A stretch of 37,191 bases of DNA from positions 1 through 37,191 of the IMG/VR virus record IMGVR_UViG_3300037011_000065; one strand, given 5' to 3'. The first letter of the stretch is position 1; each line of letters starts with the position of its first letter. The stretch comes from a virus. The notes under the pieces were generated by a model. That model saw only the letters and a list, made by a program, of their open reading frames with translations, was not told the origin of the DNA and did not search any database. A program made the translations under genes and the position numbers. This document shows, piece after piece, positions 15,968 through 22,966 of this stretch.

Positions 15968-16638
15968 AAAGTTTTAACGAAGGAAACATTCAATTGTTTA
16001 ATAAAACCATCTTAGACGATGCGTTTAATGACACTTACCAAAACGAAGACTTGTATAATGGTTATATCAGTGGTACTGTTCAGCTAAATAGATTACTGGA
16101 TAACAAAGACATACAAAGGATTCGTGATATAACTGATCCACGACAAGTTTTAAATGTGGGTGCAGGTCAGGCTAACTTAACCCTGTTTCCAAGACACACT
16201 CAGGTGGAGAATTTAGAACCTTGCCCACAAAGGAAGAAGGAAGGTACAATCGAAGGGTGGAGTGAAAACATTCCAAACAATGCTCACTCATATGATGTTA
16301 TAGTCTGTTGGGGTGTACTTTGCTTTGTAAGGGGATTACCTGAGACGATGATAGAATTTAATCGTGTCTTAAAACAGTATGGACACTTGGTTGTGGATAC
16401 AGTAACATATTCAACGATGGCACTTGCCCAGACAGTACACCCAGATAGTTTTGTAAGATGGGCAGGTCTGTTTGGATTTGAACTTGAGGAGAAAATTGAG
16501 TTCGGGGAGCATTACCATCAAAGGATGGGATACAGGTTTAAAAGAGTGGCAAACTTTGATCCTACAAGATTTCGTATGCCACAATGTGAAGGAAAAATTA
16601 ATAACTATCTGCCAGAAAGGGACTGGTTTATGAGGTAA
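15964..16638 (+). CDS. Class I SAM-dependent methyltransferase
   Basis: A 224-residue protein with a methyltransferase-11-like core: motif I VLNVGAGQA (about 62-70), IEGWSENIP, motif IV YDVIVCWGVLCFV, and EFNRVLKQYGHLVVDTV as motif VI. It has none of the target-recognition or NPPY motifs of DNA-base methylases. Within this operon it may methylate a small-molecule precursor, a base side chain or a sugar; that is inference. It overlaps the radical SAM gene by ATGA and abuts queC. Confidence 0.82.
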   Translation: MKSFNEGNIQLFNKTILDDAFNDTYQNEDLYNGYISGTVQLNRLLDNKDIQRIRDITDPRQVLNVGAGQANLTLFPRHTQVENLEPCPQRKKEGTIEGWSENIPNNAHSYDVIVCWGVLCFVRGLPETMIEFNRVLKQYGHLVVDTVTYSTMALAQTVHPDSFVRWAGLFGFELEEKIEFGEHYHQRMGYRFKRVANFDPTRFRMPQCEGKINNYLPERDWFMR

Positions 16639-16639
16639 C

Positions 16640-17203
16640 ATGATTGAACATAAAGTTATTCTATTATTAAGTGGAGGGCTTGATAGTACTCTATTGTTTA
16701 GGATGGCAAAGACTTTCCAGCTTCGTCCATATTGTATATTAATTGATTATAATCAAATACATAAACAGGAATTGGAGTTTGCCGTTGCTATCTGTAAAGA
16801 AGAAAACACTCCTTATCAAATTGTACATCTTGAAATAGATGTTGCATCTAAATTGACAACAGAAGATCTGTATGAAACAAAAGATGTACAACCTTACAAA
16901 GGGGTATCCCCATGGCACGTGCCAAGTAGAAATCTAATGTTTGTTGCAATAGCGGCAAGTATTGCTGAAAGTTTGAACGTAGATGAAATATGGTACGGAG
17001 CCAATTACGACGACCGAGAGAACCTATTCCCTGATTGTTATCAGGAGTGGGTATATGAGGTTAATAAACTATTAGAAATGAATGGGAGTAAGAAGATTAC
17101 TCTACGAGCTCCTCTCTTAGGCCTTAACAAAAAGGTGATAGAGTTTTTGTGTGATGTATTTAATGTAAATAAAACAAAAGTATTCAGCGGTTATGGACAA
17201 TGA
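16640..17203 (+). CDS. queC: QueC-like PP-loop enzyme lacking the C-terminal zinc cluster
   Basis: A 187-residue ATP pyrophosphatase. The PP-loop SGGLDST (11-17), VPSRNLMFVAIAASIAE and YPDC-equivalent FPDCYQEWV all match QueC, which converts CDG to the amide ADG and then to preQ0 using ATP and ammonia. E. coli QueC is about 231 residues and ends with a four-cysteine zinc site. This protein stops just before that point (FSGYGQ) and has no such cysteines. The downstream sequence in other frames does not supply them. It may stop at the amide, or use a different activated product. It overlaps the next gene by 11 bases. Confidence 0.85.
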   Translation: MIEHKVILLLSGGLDSTLLFRMAKTFQLRPYCILIDYNQIHKQELEFAVAICKEENTPYQIVHLEIDVASKLTTEDLYETKDVQPYKGVSPWHVPSRNLMFVAIAASIAESLNVDEIWYGANYDDRENLFPDCYQEWVYEVNKLLEMNGSKKITLRAPLLGLNKKVIEFLCDVFNVNKTKVFSGYGQ

Positions 17204-17567
17204 CAAAACTTTTACGAAATTAGTGGACAAGCAATACAGTCCACTGGTAATCAGAAAATATACGCATTGGGGTTTCCCAATCTATATAGGTTTGATTACG
17301 GACAATGATCTAAGCAACTTGGATGAGATATGTACCGAGTTTATTAAGACAAACATCGCAGACTGGGTGAATAATATTCAGAGTCTCAGAAACTTTGCGG
17401 GCAGGTTTTGTGATCACTTAAACCAAGTGTATGAGAAAACAGAAGGGGTAGCAGTTGTGTTATACGTTGACAAATGCTTTATCTCCTCTCTGTATGGAGA
17501 CTTTATGAACCACGAGTCCTGCAGGATCGAGTTCTACGGGTTGCTCAATATGAGTACAGGTGTATGA
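17193..17567 (+). CDS. Unknown protein in the modification operon
   Basis: A 124-residue soluble protein with no family I recognise. It has a tyrosine/tryptophan-rich start (YSPLVIRKYTHWGFPIYIGLI) and a C-terminal half with LYVDKCFISSLYGDFM. It overlaps queC by 11 bases and the PIG-L gene by ATGA, so it is probably translated with them. A role as a partner or a new tailoring factor in the DNA-modification pathway is plausible from position only. Confidence 0.7.
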   Translation: MDNDKTFTKLVDKQYSPLVIRKYTHWGFPIYIGLITDNDLSNLDEICTEFIKTNIADWVNNIQSLRNFAGRFCDHLNQVYEKTEGVAVVLYVDKCFISSLYGDFMNHESCRIEFYGLLNMSTGV

Positions 17568-18037
17568 AAAACTTTACAATCATAGCACCACACGCCGACG
17601 ACGAAATCATTGGTTGTTATGAACTGTTAGCCAGTGGTTTAGTCAAGTCAGTATTGTTCCCTGATAGAGTAACAATGGAAGAGGCTGAAGCTTCAAGTGA
17701 ACATTTTTTGTTTACAAGAGGTCTGATTGAGGACGAGGACTTTTATCGGTTCAATGAAAGAGTGTATGTCTTTCCAGACCCCTATTTCGAAGCCCATCCC
17801 AAACACAGGGAACTGGGTTCACTCGGAGAGGCTCTGCTTCGGCAAGACAGGCACGTAATTTTTTACAGTACTACAATGTCCGCGCCGTACATTCATGAGG
17901 TGTCACAGGCTGTAATCAAGCAGGTTTGCCTAAACAAGTTGTATCCTAAAAAGGCAAAGTTGTGGGAGTACGAACATAAGTACTTTCTCTTTGAAGGTTA
18001 TAATGAATGGATTGTAAAATGGGACGTCTCATTATAG
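17564..18037 (+). CDS. PIG-L/LmbE-family deacetylase
   Basis: A 157-residue protein starting MKNFTIIAPHADDEIIGC. The PHADDE (9-14) gives the His-Asp zinc ligands and catalytic Asp of the PIG-L family, and HPKH near residue 75 may supply another histidine. Family members remove acetyl groups from N-acetylglucosamine conjugates (GPI, mycothiol, bacillithiol). It is shorter than typical (about 220-250). ATG 17564 is preferred over 17474 because it overlaps the upstream stop as ATGA. It precedes a glycosyltransferase, suggesting the pair builds an amino sugar. It ends in TAG. Confidence 0.8.
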   Translation: MKNFTIIAPHADDEIIGCYELLASGLVKSVLFPDRVTMEEAEASSEHFLFTRGLIEDEDFYRFNERVYVFPDPYFEAHPKHRELGSLGEALLRQDRHVIFYSTTMSAPYIHEVSQAVIKQVCLNKLYPKKAKLWEYEHKYFLFEGYNEWIVKWDVSL

Positions 18038-18957
18038 TACCACAGTATCCCACCAAACTGAGATATCAGGAATGGTGGATTAACGAGTTCCAACGTCATT
18101 TTAATATTCTCTTTGGAGAGGTTGTCACTTTGGGGTACAGACCACTCGTAGAACAAAGAGCACAACAAGGATCATTTGCTCCAGGTAGGGAGGCTATCAA
18201 ATTTGAGACAGAGCAGATAAATGAGTTTATGGAAATGAAGTTACGGGACGATGACATCCTATTACTGAACGATTTAAGTTACCCAGGTTTGTTCGCCCAC
18301 GTACTGTTTCACAAACGCCCTAAGAAGTGCTTTGCTATTTGCCATGCTACAAGTAAAAACAGATTTGATATCTTTGCTGATGACAGGAAAATTAAATATC
18401 CTATTGAACGAAAGGTAGCAGAACTGTTCGACGACATATTTGTAGCCTCAGCATACCACGTACATAAGTTGGGATGGAAAAACCTTAGGATGTTTCCTTT
18501 CCCCTACCCACCATTTGAAGTAGATGTTCCCAATTCTTTTATTAGAGTATACCCCATAATAAGTGTTGCAAGGGATTCAAAACAAAAACGATCGGTAACA
18601 ATAGAGAAGGAGGTAGAAAGATCATTCAAATGTAAAATACTTCATCCCAAAGTTTTCTCTTGGAATGAATATTATTATGAAGCATTGGGAAGGAGTAAAG
18701 TTATGCTTATAACTGCAAAGGAAGAGACGTTTGGTTACCAAGTACTTGATGCCGTTTTAGCCGGTTGTATCCCTGTCGCCCCAAATCATTTTAGCTATCC
18801 CGAGTTGATTCCAAAAGAATATTTGTATAATAACTTAAACGAGTTATTTGACATACTAATCAAAGCACTTTCAGGTAGACTGCCAGTGCCGAAGTTGTTA
18901 ACTGAATCCAACTCTTTAAAGTTTTATCAATACTTAACAGAACATATGACAAAATGA
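18019..18957 (+). CDS. GT4-like glycosyltransferase
   Basis: A 312-residue protein starting MGRLIIVPQYPTKLRYQEWW. The C-terminal half has the retaining GT-B pattern KEETFGYQVLDAV (about 233-245) and then LAGCIPVAPNHF and SYPELIPKEYLYN. From memory this run resembles the C-terminus of GTDC1/QTMAN, the enzyme that mannosylates queuosine in tRNA; the motif also occurs in other GT4 enzymes. ATG 18019 is preferred over 18007. It overlaps the PIG-L gene by 19 bases and dpdA by ATGA. A role in glycosylating a DNA 7-deazaguanine is inferred. Confidence 0.8.
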   Translation: MGRLIIVPQYPTKLRYQEWWINEFQRHFNILFGEVVTLGYRPLVEQRAQQGSFAPGREAIKFETEQINEFMEMKLRDDDILLLNDLSYPGLFAHVLFHKRPKKCFAICHATSKNRFDIFADDRKIKYPIERKVAELFDDIFVASAYHVHKLGWKNLRMFPFPYPPFEVDVPNSFIRVYPIISVARDSKQKRSVTIEKEVERSFKCKILHPKVFSWNEYYYEALGRSKVMLITAKEETFGYQVLDAVLAGCIPVAPNHFSYPELIPKEYLYNNLNELFDILIKALSGRLPVPKLLTESNSLKFYQYLTEHMTK

Positions 18958-20042
18958 AAGCAAAGGTAATGTTAGACTCTGGTGCCTATACCGCACACAG
19001 AAAAGGAAAGCAGATCAATTTGGAGGCGTACGCTGAGTTTGTTAAAAAGTATCAATCCGAATTCTTTGCTTGTTTTAACCTGGACTCTATTGGCTCAGGT
19101 AAAGATGAACAAAAAGCAAAGTCAGTAGAAGGAGCAATTACAACCGCAGAACAAAGTTACCTTAATTGGAGGGAGTTGCAAAGCATGGGAGTAAATACCA
19201 TTCCTATTTATCACCTGGGAACAAATGTGCAATGGTTAAAAAAGTACCTAAAGGAAACTGATTATATAGCAATAGGTGCCATAGCAAACCTTAACACAAC
19301 GAAAAGGTTAATGGGGTTAAGTCATATTTGGAAAAACTATTTGACAAATGCAGACCAAACACCAAGGGTAAAGGTGCATGGGCTGGGGTTAACTGCTGTA
19401 GACATTATGATAAGGTATCCTTGGTACTCCGTTGACTCATTTACTCCTGTTATATCTGCGGTATGGGGAAGTATTCTTCTGCCTAAACTTGATAACAAAG
19501 GTGAACCTCACTTCTTTAACATGACAATTAACAAAGTTTCTGACCAGGGGGATCATAAGGATAATATGGAAAACAGTTATCTAAATGTCCCTGAAAGGAA
19601 CAAAAAGGTGAACCAACAAATGTTTGAAGATGAAGGGTTTGAGTTAGGAGAGATTGCCTACCAAGTAAAGAGGGATAGGAGAGGTAAAAAAGGAGAGCAG
19701 GAAAGGAAACCTCCAAAGCTACCTGGATTTGATTTAGTTAAACCTTCTAATCCTGACGTTCAAACATTGGCTAACAGTTGGGAGATTAGGATGAAGTGGA
19801 ACCTAATAATGTGGAATCACCTGCGGGAGAGGTTACCTGTTTACCCAAGGTCCTTCATAGACGTAGATGATGCTTGGGATGAGTGTGTAAACAATTATGC
19901 CAAGACAAATATGTTTATGGGTGTCTCCACTTTAACTCATTTGGAAATCTTTAGCATGATAAAACCGAAGTTAGACATATTAATCAGTTATGCCTATATG
20001 ACGGAAGGGATTCATAAGTCAATTAAAAACTATGTAAAATGA
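18954..20042 (+). CDS. dpdA: DpdA-type DNA guanine transglycosylase
   Basis: A 362-residue TGT-fold protein. LDSGAYTA (7-14) carries the aspartate equivalent of the TGT DSGGF active site, followed by FACFNLDSIG, YIAIGAIAN and KVHGLGLTAVD, with YPWYSVDS as in phage DpdA proteins. DpdA exchanges guanine in DNA for a 7-deazaguanine base. There is a charged insertion near residues 240-260 (RDRRGKKGEQERKPP). I cannot assign a DpdA subfamily by eye. Its presence with queD, queE, folE and queC strongly implies modified phage DNA. It overlaps both neighbours by ATGA. Confidence 0.87.
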   Translation: MKAKVMLDSGAYTAHRKGKQINLEAYAEFVKKYQSEFFACFNLDSIGSGKDEQKAKSVEGAITTAEQSYLNWRELQSMGVNTIPIYHLGTNVQWLKKYLKETDYIAIGAIANLNTTKRLMGLSHIWKNYLTNADQTPRVKVHGLGLTAVDIMIRYPWYSVDSFTPVISAVWGSILLPKLDNKGEPHFFNMTINKVSDQGDHKDNMENSYLNVPERNKKVNQQMFEDEGFELGEIAYQVKRDRRGKKGEQERKPPKLPGFDLVKPSNPDVQTLANSWEIRMKWNLIMWNHLRERLPVYPRSFIDVDDAWDECVNNYAKTNMFMGVSTLTHLEIFSMIKPKLDILISYAYMTEGIHKSIKNYVK

Positions 20043-20707
20043 AAAATCAAGGTCCTTCTCCTCTCCTTGAGGTGGAGAAGTCAAAAAGAATTACGAACTC
20101 AGGAACAGACACTCTACGTGATGATGTAGAAGGGTTTATGATTCCTGAGTTGAGAAAGTACGGGTACGATGGAAGGTTAGTCACAGCCGACGAAGTTAAT
20201 CAAAAACAAGCACGGAAAGACTACGAAGCTAATTCCAAAACACACCCAAGGGATATTTTGTTTCACAAAGCCTCAGGATTGTTTCTTGAGATTTGGAAAC
20301 AGGGTAGAACCACGCCCAAACTTGTTTTAAAACCTTTCGTAAGGGATTCAATAGCAGAGGTAGAAGGACTCCCCAGGTACAATTTAAACGCAAGAGTGGT
20401 AGAAGCTATGATGACCTACGCCAAGGATGCGGCTCGGGTAAAAGCAATTATGAGAGCCTTCTTTGCGTTGGATATGAGGTTCTTAATAATGACAAGGACA
20501 GGTCAGTTTTGGTTAGGTCCATTCCCCAGCATTAAAGATCACCAGTACTACTTAACCTATCGCAAGGATAAGAATGTATTGGATAGGGTAGCCGCCTTGT
20601 CTGAGGTAAAAATTGGAAAGTTTCACAGCATTAAAAAGGAACTGGCAAATGAGATAAAAGTGAATATGTATTACTTCAACAAAAATAATAAATATGATCG
20701 TAAATAA
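20039..20707 (+). CDS. Unknown protein after dpdA
   Basis: A 222-residue basic protein of no recognised family. Segments such as GYDGRLVTADEVNQKQARKD and FFALDMRFLIMTRTGQFWLGPF look like folded alpha/beta structure. It overlaps dpdA by ATGA and the sliding clamp gene by 14 bases. It may be the last member of the modification operon or the first of the replication block. The frequent Lys/Arg content suits DNA binding, which is only a guess. Confidence 0.7.
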   Translation: MKNQGPSPLLEVEKSKRITNSGTDTLRDDVEGFMIPELRKYGYDGRLVTADEVNQKQARKDYEANSKTHPRDILFHKASGLFLEIWKQGRTTPKLVLKPFVRDSIAEVEGLPRYNLNARVVEAMMTYAKDAARVKAIMRAFFALDMRFLIMTRTGQFWLGPFPSIKDHQYYLTYRKDKNVLDRVAALSEVKIGKFHSIKKELANEIKVNMYYFNKNNKYDRK

Positions 20708-21716
20708 AGAAGAGTTGCAAAAAGCCTTAGAAATTGTCAAGCCTGGGCTTGCCAACAAAGAGCAAATTGAACAGTCAACTTCCTTTGCTTTTATAAAAGG
20801 TAGAGTCATTACGTACAACGATGAGATAAGTATATCACATCCGGTACCTGGGCTGGAAGTTGAGGGGGCTATCTTGGCTGAGAATCTGTACAAATTTTTA
20901 ACCAAGATAAAAAAGGAAGAGATTACTCTTGAATTAGCAGGTAACGAAATACTCCTGACCTCAGAAAAGGCTAAGGCAGGTTTACTGTTACAAACTGAAA
21001 TCAAACTTCCTTTAGATGAAGAGGTGTCACAAAAAGGTAAATGGTATCCCTTACCAGTACATCTTGTTCCTGGACTTGCCTTTTGTATGACGGTTTGTTC
21101 AAGAGATATGAGTCGTCCTGTATTGACTTGTATCCATGTAAATAAAGCAGGATACCTTGAAGCCAGTGACAGTTACAGGATTGTCAGGTATCAGATTGAG
21201 GAAGAGATGCCAATAGAAACCTTCTTAATCCCTGCAATGGCTGCCGTAGAAGTGGTAAAATTAAAACCTGTTAAAATTACAGGTGGAAAAGGATGGGTTC
21301 ATTTTAAAAATGAAAATAATACCATACTGTCCTGTCGTATCTACGAAGAGAAATATCCTACCACGAAAGGGTTCTATACAAATGAGGGTGTAAGGGTGAT
21401 CCTACCAAAAACTACGGAAGAAATGTTGGCAAGGGCACAAGTGTTTTCAAAGAGGGAACACGTATTGGACGAATGGATTTCCGTTACTATTGAGAATCAT
21501 GTATTTAAGATAGAATCTAGATCTGATACAGGATGGTTTAATGAAACATCTAAGATCAAGTTTGAAGGGGATGTTATTAACTTTGACATTACACCTTACC
21601 TGTTAAAAGGAATACTGGCTGAGACAAGAGGTTTCAAATATACCTCGGATAAGCTAACCTTTGAAGGGGAACGCTGGTTATATGTATCAACTTTGAGACA
21701 AAGAAAAATCAAATGA
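20694..21716 (+). CDS. DNA sliding clamp (DnaN-like)
   Basis: A 340-residue protein with the beta-clamp pattern: CSRDMSRPVLTCIHVNKAGYLEASDSYRIVRYQIEEEM (about 138-178) corresponds to the start of the second clamp domain in DnaN (..RPVL.GI......L...ATD..RL). Length is near the usual 366 residues of DnaN. It would tether the polymerase and be loaded by the clamp loader at 24389. Overall divergence is strong, so the call rests on that segment, the length and the replisome context. Confidence 0.82.
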   Translation: MIVNKEELQKALEIVKPGLANKEQIEQSTSFAFIKGRVITYNDEISISHPVPGLEVEGAILAENLYKFLTKIKKEEITLELAGNEILLTSEKAKAGLLLQTEIKLPLDEEVSQKGKWYPLPVHLVPGLAFCMTVCSRDMSRPVLTCIHVNKAGYLEASDSYRIVRYQIEEEMPIETFLIPAMAAVEVVKLKPVKITGGKGWVHFKNENNTILSCRIYEEKYPTTKGFYTNEGVRVILPKTTEEMLARAQVFSKREHVLDEWISVTIENHVFKIESRSDTGWFNETSKIKFEGDVINFDITPYLLKGILAETRGFKYTSDKLTFEGERWLYVSTLRQRKIK

Positions 21717-22966
21717 TTGACGGATTTTTTACAAAGAAAGAAACGGAATCAAAATCCCGACCTGGGGGCAAGAAAGTCTCCTGTGTATCCTGTGGTCTGT
21801 ATAAAGATTGTACATCTCCAAAAATGAAACCGTATGGTAACTTTAAAAAGAAGATACTTAATATTGGTGAAGCACCTGGGGAAATAGAAGATCAGACTGG
21901 AAAACCTTTCCAAGGCAAAACAGGGAAGTTATTGCAGAGAACCTACAAAGAGTTAGGTATTGATTTATTTGAGGACTGCTTAAATATAAACGCGGTAAAT
22001 TGTCGCCCAGCTGATAGGCAAGGTCACAACAGAGCCCCTTCTAACGCAGAGGTCGATTGCTGTCGAAAGCAGGTATTTCAAATAATAGAGGAGTATAAGC
22101 CCATTTTAATAGTCCTCCTAGGTAATTCTGCCTTATACAGCCTGATTGGGCACAGGTGGCGTAAGGATCTTAATGGGATTGTAAAGTGGCGTGGGTTTCA
22201 GATACCTGACCAAGACTTTAAAACTTGGTTGTGTCCCGTATTTCATCCCAGCTATGTTGAACGAGCCCTTAATCCACCAACCTTTAGTAAAAGTTATTCA
22301 ACTGGCAACATTGAAGAACTTATATGGAAACAGGATTTGTGGCAAGCCTTTCGTTTAGTAAATGACAAAATACCATTTCCACATTATGTAGAACCTACTA
22401 TTGAGATTATTGAAAACCTTAATGTGTTAAAGAATATAAAATATGAAAGTGCATTTGACTACGAAACAACAGGCTTAAAACCTCATGCCACCGGGCATAG
22501 AATAGTTTGTGTATCAATCGCGGACTCTGAAAATCATGCCTACGTTTTTTTAATGCCAAAGACTAAAAAAGAAAGGCAACCTTTTATTGATTATTTAACA
22601 AATCCAAAACTAAAGAAGATTGCTCAAAATATGAAGTTTGAGCATACGTGGACTAAGATACGTTTAGGTGTTGAAGTAGAAGGGTGGGAATGGGATACAA
22701 TGTTGGCTACCCACGTGTTTGATAACCGACCTGGGATAACTGGTTTAAAATTTCAAGTTTATGTTCAGTTTGGAATAGTGGATTACACCAGCGAGGTAGA
22801 CTCCTATTTAGGTACAGACACCGTTGATGCTAATGCAATTAACCACATTTTAGAACTAATAAAGAAACCTGGGGGAACTGAAGCTTTATGTAAATACTGT
22901 GGACTTGACAGTATCTATGAATTAAGATTAGCAAACAGACAAAGACTAAACTTATTACCATTCTAA
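21713..22966 (+). CDS. Uracil-DNA glycosylase (family 4-like) fused to 3'-5' exonuclease
   Basis: A 417-residue fusion. Residues 1-210 are a UDG: cysteines C24, C27 and C33 fit an iron-sulfur cluster, GEAPGEIED (52-60) is motif A, PFQGKTG follows, and HPSYVERA is motif B. Residues 230-417 are a DEDDy exonuclease: FDYETTG (Exo I), IAQNMKFEHTW (Exo II, with E in place of the usual D) and YCGLD (Exo III). It overlaps the sliding clamp and ends at the polymerase start (TAATG), so the two genes form a split family A polymerase with a UDG cap. Confidence 0.88.
   Translation: MIDGFFTKKETESKSRPGGKKVSCVSCGLYKDCTSPKMKPYGNFKKKILNIGEAPGEIEDQTGKPFQGKTGKLLQRTYKELGIDLFEDCLNINAVNCRPADRQGHNRAPSNAEVDCCRKQVFQIIEEYKPILIVLLGNSALYSLIGHRWRKDLNGIVKWRGFQIPDQDFKTWLCPVFHPSYVERALNPPTFSKSYSTGNIEELIWKQDLWQAFRLVNDKIPFPHYVEPTIEIIENLNVLKNIKYESAFDYETTGLKPHATGHRIVCVSIADSENHAYVFLMPKTKKERQPFIDYLTNPKLKKIAQNMKFEHTWTKIRLGVEVEGWEWDTMLATHVFDNRPGITGLKFQVYVQFGIVDYTSEVDSYLGTDTVDANAINHILELIKKPGGTEALCKYCGLDSIYELRLANRQRLNLLPF

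Noticed and set aside
16036-16048. CTTGTATAATGG, close to the promoter-like motif
   Set aside because: It lies inside the methyltransferase gene, encodes its normal residues and lacks the ATGT end.
18830-18845. TTTGTATAATAAC inside the glycosyltransferase gene
   Set aside because: It encodes the conserved YLYNN segment, and no gene starts nearby.
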